NCBI GenBank assembly: GCA_016195385.1
Contig: JACPZS010000039.1
Location: 46,616 to 110,615, forward strand
DNA length: 64,000 nucleotides
From: Verrucomicrobiota bacterium
GTDB lineage: Bacteria; Verrucomicrobiota; Verrucomicrobiia; Limisphaerales; JACPZS01
Reading direction: 5' to 3'
The notes beneath the pieces are model-generated. The model was not told where the DNA came from and did not search any database. It was given only the letters and a program-made list of their open reading frames with translations. Positions 55,467-63,912 of this stretch are shown piece after piece (the first letter of the stretch is position 1; the number at the start of each line of letters is the position of its first letter). Both the position numbers and the translations under genes were made by a program.

Positions 55467-55883
55467 ATGAAAACCGTCAATAAACTTTTGCACACGCGTT
55501 ATCGCGTCAACGATCTGGAGAAAACCATCCGTTTCTACCGCGACGTGCTCGGCCTCGCCGAAGTCCGCCGTCACAAATCGCCGCGCGGCTCCGAACTCGT
55601 GTTCCTCAAAGCGCCCGCGAGCGATGAACTCATCGAGATTTGCTCCTTCCCCGCGAGCGGCCCCGTGCAGGTGCAGACCGACCTCACGCATCTCGCCTTC
55701 GAGGTTGACAGCCTGGATGAATTCGCCAAACACCTCGCTGCGCACGGCCTCAAGTACTCCGACGGTCCGACGATGAAACCCGATGGCAGCGGTGGCTTCG
55801 CGTTCATCGACGCGCCGGAAGGCTACGAGATCGAACTTATCCAACGCTCGCCGGCCGCTAAGATCAACGCCGCCACGTACTGA
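55467..55883 (+). CDS. gloA: Glyoxalase I-like VOC protein
   Basis: This 138-residue protein matches the VOC/glyoxalase fold. KLLHTRYRVNDLEKTIRFYR gives the first His, and LGLAEVRRHKSPRGSELVFL follows. ELIEIC and THLAFEVDSLDEFAKHL supply further metal ligands, and EGYEIELIQRS ends the fold with the last Glu. It likely isomerises the methylglyoxal-thiol hemithioacetal. It is on the same strand as the pilin cluster, with 110 bp between them, so probably a separate unit. Confidence 0.9.
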   Translation: MKTVNKLLHTRYRVNDLEKTIRFYRDVLGLAEVRRHKSPRGSELVFLKAPASDELIEICSFPASGPVQVQTDLTHLAFEVDSLDEFAKHLAAHGLKYSDGPTMKPDGSGGFAFIDAPEGYEIELIQRSPAAKINAATY

Positions 55884-55924
55884 ACTTTACATGACGGCGC
55901 GAGCTTCGCCGGTTCAACCTGAAA

Positions 55925-56095
55925 TCCGAAACCCGAATCGCCGAATGACGAAAGAAGCTCGAAATTCCAAGTGCAAAACCGCCATCAGTCATTGGTGTGG
56001 ACGAGCGTCGGGAGCGGCACCGTTCCGCCAGTCATTCCGGCTTCGGACATTCGGGTTTCTTTCGTCATTCGGAATTTGAACTTCGGATTTCCAAC
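55925..56095. repeat. Dispersed repeat element upstream of an esterase gene
   Basis: This stretch is built from words shared with the kinase insertion at 7995-8127: cgaatgacgaaagaa near its left end, tttctttcgtcattcgg at about 56058-56074, and aaatccgaa-type words at both ends. The two word blocks are in opposite orientation, so it can fold into a long hairpin. It occupies nearly the whole intergenic gap between the glyoxalase and esterase genes. Confidence 0.7.
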
Positions 56096-56104
56096 TTGAA
56101 TATC

Positions 56105-57001
56105 ATGCTCTCGCCAAAATTTCTTCACGCCCTCGTCTTTGGTTTGTTCATCGGTTGTGCCGCGAGCGGATTTGCGGCCGAACTTGTTGTCCCGGAAAAT
56201 GTCTTTTTCGATCAAGCGATCGAATACTCGAACCCAGACGGCCAGCATCTCCAATTGAATCTGGCGCGACCGAAGAGCGCCGCGAATTCACTGCCGGCGA
56301 TTCTCTGCATCCACGGAGGCGGCTTTCGCGCCGGACATCGCGACGGCTACAACGAGCTTTGCCTCAAGCTCGCGCAGCGCGGCTTCGTCGCGGCGACCGC
56401 CAGCTACCGGCTTGCACCAAAGTATCAATTTCCCGCAGCGGTGCATGACGTGAAAGCCGCCGTGCGCTTCCTGCGCGCCAACGTCAGCAAGTTTGGCATC
56501 GATCCCGAACGCATCGGCGTGACGGGCGGTTCGGCGGGCGGCCACCTCGCGCAATTCCTCGGCGTGACAGCGGGCGTGAAACAATTCGAAGGCGAAGGCG
56601 GCAACGCGAATTTCTCGTCGAGCGTCGCCTGTGTCGTGAATGTGTATGGCCCGAGCGACTTCACGCAATCGTACGGCAAGAGCGTCGATGCGGCGGAAGT
56701 GCTGCCGCTCTTTTTTGGTGGCAACCTCGAACAGGAACCGCGCAAGCATATCATCGGCAGTCCGCTTAACTGGGTGACACCCGCCGCCGCGCCGACGCTG
56801 CTGATTCATGGAACGGAGGATAAATACGTCGCTTACGAGCAGGCTGTGTGGATGCGCGACCGCTTGAAGTCGAGCAGTGTCGAAGTGGAGTTGCTCACGC
56901 TCGAGGGCGCCGGCCACGGCTTCAAAGGCGCCGATGCGGAGAAGGCCGAACGCGCGCTCATCGAATTCTTTGAACGCAAGCTCAAGTCAAAAGCGCCCTG
57001 A
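56105..57001 (+). CDS. Secreted alpha/beta-hydrolase (carboxylesterase)
   Basis: The ATG at 56105 gives 298 residues with a signal peptide (MLSPKFLHALVFGLFIGCAA). The frame remains open upstream only through repeat DNA. It has the HGGGFRAGHRDG oxyanion motif, nucleophile VTGGSAGGHLAQFLG, Asp region LLIHGTEDKYVAYEQ and His in LEGAGHGFKG. Same subfamily as the protein at 47762-48634. It probably de-esterifies plant polysaccharide side groups. Confidence 0.9.
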   Translation: MLSPKFLHALVFGLFIGCAASGFAAELVVPENVFFDQAIEYSNPDGQHLQLNLARPKSAANSLPAILCIHGGGFRAGHRDGYNELCLKLAQRGFVAATASYRLAPKYQFPAAVHDVKAAVRFLRANVSKFGIDPERIGVTGGSAGGHLAQFLGVTAGVKQFEGEGGNANFSSSVACVVNVYGPSDFTQSYGKSVDAAEVLPLFFGGNLEQEPRKHIIGSPLNWVTPAAAPTLLIHGTEDKYVAYEQAVWMRDRLKSSSVEVELLTLEGAGHGFKGADAEKAERALIEFFERKLKSKAP

Positions 57002-57026
57002 CGAATCGACGGTGGCGCGCCATCAT

Positions 57027-57917
57027 TCAATCCATCAAACCAAGATTCTTGACGACTTGCGTGGTGGAGTGTGCCTTGTTCAGCGTGTAGAAGTGGATGC
57101 CCGGCACGCCGGCTTTCAGCAGTTCGGCGCACTGTTGCGTTGCGTACTCGATGCCGAAGGCCGTGGCCGCCGCGTCATCGTCGCCAAATTTTTCCAGCCG
57201 ATCCGTGAGCGTTTTCGGCAGCGCCGCGCCGCACAACGCAGTGAAGCGTTTGATCTGTCCCGCGCTCAAAATAGGCAGCACGCCCGGACAGATCGGCACA
57301 GTGACTCCGAGCTTCGTGAGGTAGTCGCGGAATTGAAAAAAATCGGCGTTGTTGAAGAAAAGTTGCGTCAGGACAAAATCGGCTCCGCAATCGATCTTGG
57401 CTTTCAATCGCTGCCAATCGACCTGTCTGCCTTCCTTGCACGCGATGTGGCCTTCGGGAAAACCAGCGGTGCCAATCGAGAAGCCACCCAACTCGCGGAG
57501 ATACGTCACCAGCTCGTGCGAAAACTCAAAACCGCCTTCAGTCTTCTTGAATTCGCCGTCGCCACTGGGAGGGTCACCGCGCAACGCCAGAATGTTTTTG
57601 ATTCCCAGCGCCTTCGCCTGCGCGAGCACTTCGCCGATTTGCGCACGCGTGGCGTTCACGCATGTCAAGTGCGACATCGCCGTCAGCCCGTGCTCGCGCT
57701 GGATGCGATCGACGATCATCAACGTTTTGTCGCGCGTGCTCCCGCCGGCGCCGTAAGTGACGGAACAGTAGTCGGGTTTCAGTTGGAGCAGCGCCGGAAT
57801 GGTTTTCTCCAGCAAGTTGCGATCGCCGTCCTCGGTTTTCGGCGGGAAAAATTCAAACGAGATGACCGGCTGGCCGGCGGCCTTCCTCGCGGCGTGTATA
57901 TCTCTGATGAATTGCAT
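57027..57917 (-). CDS. metF: Methylenetetrahydrofolate reductase MetF
   Basis: The ATG at 57917 gives 296 residues, the usual bacterial length. The TIM-barrel flavoprotein shows ISFEFFPPKTEDGDRNLLEK, YCSVTYGAGGSTRDKT, HLTCVNATRAQIGE, NILALRGDPPSG and FVLTQLFFNNADFF. It reduces 5,10-methylene-THF to 5-methyl-THF for methionine synthesis. It is divergent from glcF; the frame open upstream overlaps the intergenic region without similarity. No SAM riboswitch was recognised. Confidence 0.95.
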   Translation of the reverse strand: MQFIRDIHAARKAAGQPVISFEFFPPKTEDGDRNLLEKTIPALLQLKPDYCSVTYGAGGSTRDKTLMIVDRIQREHGLTAMSHLTCVNATRAQIGEVLAQAKALGIKNILALRGDPPSGDGEFKKTEGGFEFSHELVTYLRELGGFSIGTAGFPEGHIACKEGRQVDWQRLKAKIDCGADFVLTQLFFNNADFFQFRDYLTKLGVTVPICPGVLPILSAGQIKRFTALCGAALPKTLTDRLEKFGDDDAAATAFGIEYATQQCAELLKAGVPGIHFYTLNKAHSTTQVVKNLGLMD

Positions 57918-58038
57918 CGCTCGAAAAGGGTGCGCGAAGCCGGACGCAGATTGCAAGCCGCCAAAATCGCCGGCGGCGGGATTATCGGCGCGAGAGCGGG
58001 ATTGATTTGGCGGCGGCACCGTGGACAATGCCCGTGCC

Positions 58039-59358
58039 ATGATTCAAGCTGCCGCGCTGCGACCGTCGCATCTGAAAGATCTCGACTACTCCGTCGTGCA
58101 ACAGTGCATGCACTGCGGCCTCTGCCTGCCGACGTGCCCGACCTACGACGCCACCAAACTCGAACGTAACAGCCCGCGCGGCCGCATCGCCCTCATGCGC
58201 GCCATCGCCGATGAACGCCTGGAGCCGACGAAGACTTTCGCCGACGAAATGTATTTTTGCCTCGGCTGTCTCGCGTGCATGACCGCGTGTCCGGCGGGCG
58301 TCAACTACGCGGAACTTTTCGAGCACGCTCGGGCCGAAGCGGAACAAAGCGGCGCGCTCGCTTCGCCGAAGCGAAACTTGATCCGCGCATTCACGTTGCG
58401 CTGGCTATTCATGGATTTGCATCGTCTTCAGCTCATCGGCCGCGCGCTGCGGTTGTATCAACAACTCGGTCTGCAAACTTTTCTTCGGCGCAGTGGCATT
58501 TTGAAATTGCTTCCGAAACGGCTGCGCGAACTCGAAGCGATGACGCCGACGGTGCAAAATAAATTCTCGGCTGAACTAATCGATCCCATTACGCCAGCCG
58601 TCGGGGTGAAAAAATTTCGCGTCGCGATGCTCATCGGTTGCGCGCAGAATTTGATTTTCAGCGACGTGAACCGCGATACCGTCGAAGTGCTCGCGCGCAA
58701 CGGCTGCGAAGTAGTGACGCCGCCGGAACAACTCTGCTGCGGCTCATTGCACGCGCACAACGGCGAATGGGAATTGGCGCAGCAACTGGCGCGCAGGAAT
58801 ATCGAACAATTTCCACCAGAGCAGTTCGACGCGATCATCACCAACGCGGGCGGCTGCGGTTCGCACTTGAAGCACTACGCGAAGCTGCTGGCCGGCGAGC
58901 CGCTCTACGAAAAACGCGCCCACGAGTGGGACCGCAAAGTGAAGGACATTCACGAATGGCTGTTGCAGATTGGCATTACTCCGCCGCCTGCCAATGGCAC
59001 TAATCAGAACGTGACCTATCACGAGAGCTGTCATCTCTGCCACGGTCAGAAAATCACCTCGCAGCCGCGACAACTTCTCTGCGCGATTCCCGGCGTGAAG
59101 CTGGTCGAGTTGCCGGAATCAAACTGGTGCTGCGGCAGCGCCGGCATCTACAATCTCACGCAACCGGAAATGGCCGACCAGCTTCTCGACCGGAAGATGA
59201 AACACATCCGCTCGACGCGCTGCGAAGTCGTCGCGACGGGCAATCCCGGCTGCCTGCTCCAACTCGTCAATGGTGCGAAACGCGAAGGCTTGCCGCTGCG
59301 CGTCGCGCACCCGGTCACGTTGTTGGCGGAGGCGTATCGCGATGCAAGGAGCGGATAA
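58039..59358 (+). CDS. glcF: Glycolate oxidase iron-sulfur subunit GlcF-like
   Basis: The ATG at 58039 (GTG at 58021 is also possible) gives 439 residues. Two 4Fe-4S binding sites are present: CMHCGLCLPTCPTY (about residue 24) and CLGCLACMTACPAG. Two cysteine-rich CCG domains follow (PPEQLCCGSLHAHNGEWELA and ESNWCCGSAGIYN). The protein passes electrons from a GlcD-type FAD subunit to the membrane pool during glycolate or lactate oxidation. glcD/glcE are not in the window. The aldolase gene follows 27 bp later. Confidence 0.9.
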   Translation: MIQAAALRPSHLKDLDYSVVQQCMHCGLCLPTCPTYDATKLERNSPRGRIALMRAIADERLEPTKTFADEMYFCLGCLACMTACPAGVNYAELFEHARAEAEQSGALASPKRNLIRAFTLRWLFMDLHRLQLIGRALRLYQQLGLQTFLRRSGILKLLPKRLRELEAMTPTVQNKFSAELIDPITPAVGVKKFRVAMLIGCAQNLIFSDVNRDTVEVLARNGCEVVTPPEQLCCGSLHAHNGEWELAQQLARRNIEQFPPEQFDAIITNAGGCGSHLKHYAKLLAGEPLYEKRAHEWDRKVKDIHEWLLQIGITPPPANGTNQNVTYHESCHLCHGQKITSQPRQLLCAIPGVKLVELPESNWCCGSAGIYNLTQPEMADQLLDRKMKHIRSTRCEVVATGNPGCLLQLVNGAKREGLPLRVAHPVTLLAEAYRDARSG

Positions 59359-59385
59359 TTTTGCCGGTGTAATTGACGATTCACG

Positions 59386-60036
59386 ATGCTTACAAAATCC
59401 GAAATCATTTCACGCCTGATCAATCCCGGCATCATCGCCGTGGTGCGCGCGCAAAAGTGCGAACAAGTTCTGCCGCTCGCTGAAGCGCTGATCGCAGGCG
59501 GCGTGATCGCCATCGAAGTCACGATGACGACGCCGAACGCGATTGAAGCGATTCGCGAAACAAAACGCGCAGTGGGCGTGCGAGGCTTGATCGGCGTCGG
59601 TACGGTGCTGGATGTGGAAACAGCACGAGCAGCCATCGCCGCCGGGGCGGAATTCGTCGTCAGCCCGATCTTGCGAACGGAACTGGTCGCCGTCTGCCAC
59701 GCGGCGGAACGTCCAGTGATGCTCGGCGCGTACACGCCGACGGAGGCGCAACTGGCACACGAGGCCGGCGCGGATTTTGTGAAGATTTTTCCGGCGGATG
59801 GCTTGGGAGCAAGCTACATAAAATCACTGCGCGCGCCTCTGCCGCATTTGCGCATCGTGCCGACCGGCGGCGTTGATTTGAACACGGCGGCGGACTTTCT
59901 CCTTGCGGGCTGCGCGGCCCTGGGCGTCGGTTCATCGCTGGTGTCGGTGAAAATTTTGCAGGAAGCGAACTGGCCCGAGTTGACACGGCTGGCGCGTGCG
60001 TTTGTGTCCGTCGCCTCGAGTGTTTCGAGGAAGTAG
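59386..60036 (+). CDS. eda: 2-dehydro-3-deoxyphosphogluconate/4-hydroxy-2-oxoglutarate aldolase
   Basis: This 216-residue class I aldolase has GIIAVVRAQKCEQVLPLAEA, Glu in AIEVTMTTPNA, GVGTVLDVETARAAIAAGAE, Schiff-base Lys in DFVKIFPADGLG and phosphate-binding IVPTGGVDLNTAADFLLAG. It splits KDPG (or the galactonate analogue) to pyruvate and glyceraldehyde-3-phosphate, or KHG to pyruvate and glyoxylate. The proximity to glcF links it to glyoxylate/glycolate use; the DgoD-like gene at 50312 offers an aldonate route. Confidence 0.93.
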   Translation: MLTKSEIISRLINPGIIAVVRAQKCEQVLPLAEALIAGGVIAIEVTMTTPNAIEAIRETKRAVGVRGLIGVGTVLDVETARAAIAAGAEFVVSPILRTELVAVCHAAERPVMLGAYTPTEAQLAHEAGADFVKIFPADGLGASYIKSLRAPLPHLRIVPTGGVDLNTAADFLLAGCAALGVGSSLVSVKILQEANWPELTRLARAFVSVASSVSRK

Positions 60037-60084
60037 TTCCGCGCGCTCGGAACGAAACCATGCGCGCGCCGTGCGATTTTGCCC

Positions 60085-61185
60085 TCAGGGATTTCGGCCC
60101 GGCTGGAGGATGACGTCCACAATTTCGCCCGGACGCAATTTCAAGTCGGCGGGCACATTGATGGAAACCGGCAAGCCGCTTTCGGCAAGTGGCGAATGTG
60201 CAATCGAACGCAGCGCCGGGCTAATCGGCTCCATTTGCACACCGACTTGAGCGATGGCCGCCAAGCTCGCTTGTCGAGGGACGGCGCGCGTGCGCACTTC
60301 GACGGACATGCCTGGCTTCGGCTCGATGCTCAACGGCTGCCGCACAAAGCCAACGATGCGCGTCGAGTTTTGCGCGCTCACGGTGAGGATCGGCTCGCCC
60401 GCCATAATGGTTTCGCCAGCACGTCGGAATAACGCGGAGACCACGCCATCCATCGGGATGTTGAGTGTGAGGGGACTCAACTCCGCCTCGGTGAGGCGCA
60501 GTTTCTGTTCTTGCACGGCGATGGACGCGCGTAATGAATCTCTGGGCAACTGGCCGCGCTCAACGCCCTCACTTAGCTCCAGTTGCTGCACATTCTTCTC
60601 CTGTTCCTCCACCAGTTTGCCCAGCTCGGTGACTTCCGCGAGCACGCGATCCCGTTTCGAGCGCGTTTCCTCCAACAGGCGGTCGGAAATGATTTTGTCA
60701 TTAAACAACTCGGTGTTGCGCTGTAGCTCACTTTCCGCGAGTTGGAGATTCACGCGGGCGGTCGCCAGCTTGACGCGTTCGCTCATCCACTCGACCCGCA
60801 GGCGATCATAGTTGATGGCGTTGCGCTGCTGCGCGAGCATCGGTGACATCCCCACGCGCAGAAGTTCGATCTCGGCCTGGATCACCGCGAGCGACGACGC
60901 CAGAATCTTCGGATCGGTGATGATAACCAAGCCGACTGGATCGCCTTTTTTGACCGGTTGAAAATGGCTGGCATTGAGCCGCGCAAGGATTCCCGGCTTT
61001 GGACTGGCAAGATTTTCGCGAACCACTTCGACTTCTCCGATCAATGTGGCCGGCACGACGTACCGCCGCCAGGCCGCGAACACCATGCCGAGCGCAACAA
61101 TGAACACAATCACGGGCACTGCCTGCACACGAAATTCCCGCCAGCGCTGGCTGGGCGGAGTCGGAATGGGCGGCAATGGTTGCAT
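60085..61185 (-). CDS. HlyD-family membrane fusion protein
   Basis: This 366-residue protein has one N-terminal transmembrane helix (AVPVIVFIVALGMVFAAW, about residues 22-39) and a biotinyl-lipoyl half (EVVRENLASPKPGILARLNA). A long coiled coil runs from about 80 to 240, then a beta-barrel part (IPMDGVVSALFRRAGETIMA). Such proteins bridge an inner-membrane exporter and an outer-membrane channel. No pump gene is adjacent. It is the last gene of the VTC-DUF4956 group on this strand. Confidence 0.88.
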   Translation of the reverse strand: MQPLPPIPTPPSQRWREFRVQAVPVIVFIVALGMVFAAWRRYVVPATLIGEVEVVRENLASPKPGILARLNASHFQPVKKGDPVGLVIITDPKILASSLAVIQAEIELLRVGMSPMLAQQRNAINYDRLRVEWMSERVKLATARVNLQLAESELQRNTELFNDKIISDRLLEETRSKRDRVLAEVTELGKLVEEQEKNVQQLELSEGVERGQLPRDSLRASIAVQEQKLRLTEAELSPLTLNIPMDGVVSALFRRAGETIMAGEPILTVSAQNSTRIVGFVRQPLSIEPKPGMSVEVRTRAVPRQASLAAIAQVGVQMEPISPALRSIAHSPLAESGLPVSINVPADLKLRPGEIVDVILQPGRNP

Positions 61186-61318
61186 GAAATCGATTCTATT
61201 GGCTGATCAAGTATCGACGACCATCGCGCAGCCCTGAAGCCAAAGTCAAGCGGCGGCCTTTGATTAGGTGAGCGGTGCTGATTTCGGTTCGAATTGTGCG
61301 GCGCATGAAAGGAGGGTT

Positions 61319-62005
61319 TTAAATTTCCGATTCATCCTGCGCCTGCAGACTGGTGACGCGCGACACGCCGTTGAGCGAGCGCAACTCGGTCAACAAATCC
61401 TCGATGCGCGCCGGATCACGCAGCAGCAGGCGATACGAGAGATCGGTGCCCGGATAGCCTTCGTTGGAACGCTGGCTGGCGCAGCGCGTCGTGCGGCTGT
61501 GTCGTGTGAGGAGGGCCTTTAGATCGATGAGATCGTTGAGCGGCCGCGACCAGTGGAGGTTGACGATGATGTCGTAGCGATGCCGCGTGCCGAAGGAGGT
61601 CAGCCAAAAGTAAAGCATGATGACGACGGTGAACGCGCACCCGATGACCGCCGTTGCAAATTTTTGCGTGCCGCACGCGAGACCGATAACCACGACGGCG
61701 AGGACGTAAGACGTGTCGAGCGCGTCGCGCAGAATCGTGCGAAAGCGGACCATTGCGAAGATCGCCATCAATCCCAGCGCGAGGACGACGTTGTTCGCCA
61801 GCACCATCATCACGAGCGCGACGATCACCGGCAGGATGATGAGCGTGCTCACGTACGAGCGTGAATAAGACAGGCCGCTGTGCGTGAGCATATACACCCA
61901 CGAAATGGTGTGCCCGGCCAGAAAGGCGAGCAGCAACGCGAGCAGCAACGCCGGATAATTCGTGGGCGCCAGGCCGTAATCACCGCGCAGAAACCAGTCG
62001 TTCAT
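61319..62005 (-). CDS. DUF4956 membrane protein
   Basis: This 228-residue protein has four or five transmembrane helices: LLLALLLAFLAGHTISWVYM, SYVSTLIILPVIVALVMMVL, VVLALGLMAIFAMVRFRTIL and ALDTSYVLAVVVIGLACGTQ. A cytosolic C-terminal domain follows. The RFRTILRDALDTSYVL segment is the DUF4956 signature. Its start overlaps the VTC gene stop by four bases (ATGA). It probably forms a membrane complex with the VTC protein, by the gene pairing seen in other bacteria. Confidence 0.88.
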   Translation of the reverse strand: MNDWFLRGDYGLAPTNYPALLLALLLAFLAGHTISWVYMLTHSGLSYSRSYVSTLIILPVIVALVMMVLANNVVLALGLMAIFAMVRFRTILRDALDTSYVLAVVVIGLACGTQKFATAVIGCAFTVVIMLYFWLTSFGTRHRYDIIVNLHWSRPLNDLIDLKALLTRHSRTTRCASQRSNEGYPGTDLSYRLLLRDPARIEDLLTELRSLNGVSRVTSLQAQDESEI

Positions 62006-62841
62006 AGTTTTGGAACCACCTGTTCGCCGGACGGTTGGAACTGTGCCGGAAGTGCGTCATGCGAAGTTTGCGTCCAGGCGTGGTGACTCGCGTAGCCATC
62101 GTGAAAGCAATGCTCGCCGAGCAGTGTTACCCCTTCGGCGTACTTGGCGGCGGCGAATTGCATCAGGCTGAAGACGCGGATCATTTCACCAAACCAATCG
62201 GGGAAGCGGTCGGTGAACTTGAGTTCCAAGATCACCTGCTGGCCAAACGGCATCACCGGATTTTCCGAGCCGGTGGACACTTCCGGGACGAACCGTGGTT
62301 CGCAAGTCATCTGGCGATCCATCGTGACCCGCACGGCATTGTTCTCCTCGCTGATCCATGCCTCGCGCACGTAGGCGACGTGCGCCTTGGGCCGGGCGTT
62401 GATTTGATTCATCAGCAGGCTGAAACGCTGGAGCGCGACCATGTGCTTGGGCTCATCGGAAAGCAAATGACTTGGCTCCGGCAGATGGCCCGCAAGCAGC
62501 GATGGCACTGCGTCGCGCCGGACGCCGCCGCGCTGTTTAAGGATGCAATCGTTTACGCGCCGTTTGATTTCAAAAAAAACCGGCGTGTCCGGCCGGTCGT
62601 CATAGTAGCGCAAACGCAGTTTGAACCGGTTCTTCGTGCCGTTCACGGTTTGATGATAGGTACTCAAATCATCCGAATCGAGATACAGGCTATGCACCGG
62701 GTAAGACAAGTTGGGCCGCAACGCGCCATACTCGTCGATTTCCAAATAGGACGCCACGAAGTCGCGCGCCAGCAATGCCACCCGCTCCGGGATGAGGTAT
62801 TTCAACTCAAACCGCTGCTGCTGCATTCGGTCAGGACTCAT
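62002..62841 (-). CDS. VTC-domain protein (polyphosphate polymerase-like)
   Basis: This 279-residue VTC tunnel-fold protein has RFELKYLIPERVALLARDFV, VHSLYLDSDDLSTYHQTVNG, FKLRLRYYDDRPDTPVFFEI (basic and acidic tunnel residues), KAHVAYVREAW and VILELKFTDRFPDWFGEMIR. Yeast Vtc4 makes polyphosphate from ATP in this fold. Bacterial VTC genes usually sit next to DUF4956, as here, and their product is thought to act at the membrane. Basic residues are preserved; activity is inferred. Confidence 0.9.
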   Translation of the reverse strand: MSPDRMQQQRFELKYLIPERVALLARDFVASYLEIDEYGALRPNLSYPVHSLYLDSDDLSTYHQTVNGTKNRFKLRLRYYDDRPDTPVFFEIKRRVNDCILKQRGGVRRDAVPSLLAGHLPEPSHLLSDEPKHMVALQRFSLLMNQINARPKAHVAYVREAWISEENNAVRVTMDRQMTCEPRFVPEVSTGSENPVMPFGQQVILELKFTDRFPDWFGEMIRVFSLMQFAAAKYAEGVTLLGEHCFHDGYASHHAWTQTSHDALPAQFQPSGEQVVPKL

Positions 62842-63206
62842 ATTGCGTTTGCGTCGCTCACGGCCACTGGGCGCGCGTTCTGCCTGACAGAATAACGGCA
62901 GGCTTCGATAAAACGTAAATCCGCGTCATGTTGTGCGATGCAGAATAGATAGCAGCAGAAAGCGACCTGCAAAAGCAGATATTTTGGCATTCTTGGATTT
63001 GGTTGTTCAAATGCGCGTGCCGGCCGCGCTCCTCGCAGCAGCGCAAGCCAGGATCGCGGCCCTCCCAGGTTGTCCTCGATGGCTCAAGAAATGTTCAGCG
63101 AACAACAAAGCAAGGAGAGCGATTCAATTGCGCTATGAGTATGAAGCACCAAAGCAAGTTGTGCTTGTTTGACAAAAAACAATACCAATAAAAGAAAGGT
63201 CCAAAA
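62842..63206. other. 365-bp intergenic region
   Basis: No convincing gene was found; a short plus-strand frame (62933-63172) has no recognisable protein. It must contain the promoter of the minus-strand VTC operon and the leader of the 63207 gene. A clear ribosome site (aaagaaagg, about 63191-63199) precedes the latter. No tRNA or riboswitch fold was recognised. Confidence 0.5.
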
Positions 63207-63665
63207 ATGAAAGCGATCAACATCATCAAAACAGCCGCCGTTGTCTGCGTTACGCTGGCGTCCGTGGCTTGTTGGCCAACCGCCGCCAGTGCCGCTGAGG
63301 AGATGAAGCCGATGAAAGGCGGCGAGCACATGCTCATGCTCGGAGTCAAAACGAAGCAGGACGTGGATGCGCTCAAGACCGGCGACAGCATCGCGATGGT
63401 ATGCGCCAAGTGCAAGACCGTCTGGGTCACGCGTGTAAAGCAAGGGGTAAAGGGCGCCCAGATTTTGAACGAAGGCGGCCAACCCACTGAAGTCATTGGC
63501 ACCCACGGCTGCAAGGGCTGCAATTCCACATTAACAGTCGCCGGCGTTCAAAAAGGCGCGCATACCGAACTCAAGCATTCGTGCGGAGCTTGCGGTGATG
63601 ACTCGGCCTTCTGTTGCGCGACCAAACCCGGCGGCGGCGCGACCAAAGGGATGGAAAAGAAGTAA
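63207..63665 (+). CDS. Small Cys-rich exported protein
   Basis: This 152-residue protein has a signal peptide (TAAVVCVTLASVACWPTAAS, then AAEE). It has three CxxC-like pairs: CAKCKTVWVTRV, CKGCNSTLTVAG and CGACGDDSAFCC. These form a possible zinc or metal-binding periplasmic fold. A strong ribosome site precedes the ATG, and a perfect 12-bp hairpin terminates the transcript. Function unknown; stress or metal handling is a guess. Confidence 0.85.
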   Translation: MKAINIIKTAAVVCVTLASVACWPTAASAAEEMKPMKGGEHMLMLGVKTKQDVDALKTGDSIAMVCAKCKTVWVTRVKQGVKGAQILNEGGQPTEVIGTHGCKGCNSTLTVAGVQKGAHTELKHSCGACGDDSAFCCATKPGGGATKGMEKK

Positions 63666-63680
63666 ACCATCCATCGATCG

Positions 63681-63712
63681 GGAGGCGGATGTGCTACCCA
63701 ACATCCGCCTCC
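63681..63712 (+). terminator. Perfect 12-bp hairpin after the Cys-rich gene
   Basis: The arms ggaggcggatgt and acatccgcctcc pair over 12 bp around the loop gctaccca, 15 bp after the stop at 63665. The following bases (atcattgttg) are moderately T-rich. It is the strongest terminator-like structure in the window. Confidence 0.8.
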
Positions 63713-63739
63713 ATCATTGTTGCTGTGCGCCGCCACTCC

Positions 63740-63883
63740 ATGCAGTTCGTGCGCGTGACAGCACTCCTTGTGTTGACTGGTTGTCGTGGTATTCCCACGA
63801 TCTCAGAGCAAAGCTCGCAAGCAAGGGTGACCACAATTCGCTCCCAGTTGACCGTTAAGTCGGGATTGCTAAATAGGTATTGA
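63740..63883 (+). pseudogene. Lipoprotein N-terminus, apparently truncated
   Basis: The frame from ATG 63740 gives 47 residues beginning MQFVRVTALLVLTGCRG. It has a signal peptide and lipobox LTGC, after which it continues for only about 30 residues to a stop in AT-rich DNA. The base composition changes near 63855-63910, where the transposase region begins. It is likely a lipoprotein gene cut by the neighbouring insertion sequence. Confidence 0.5.
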
Positions 63884-63912
63884 TATTGAGAAATGAGTGA
63901 CCATACTGCGGC

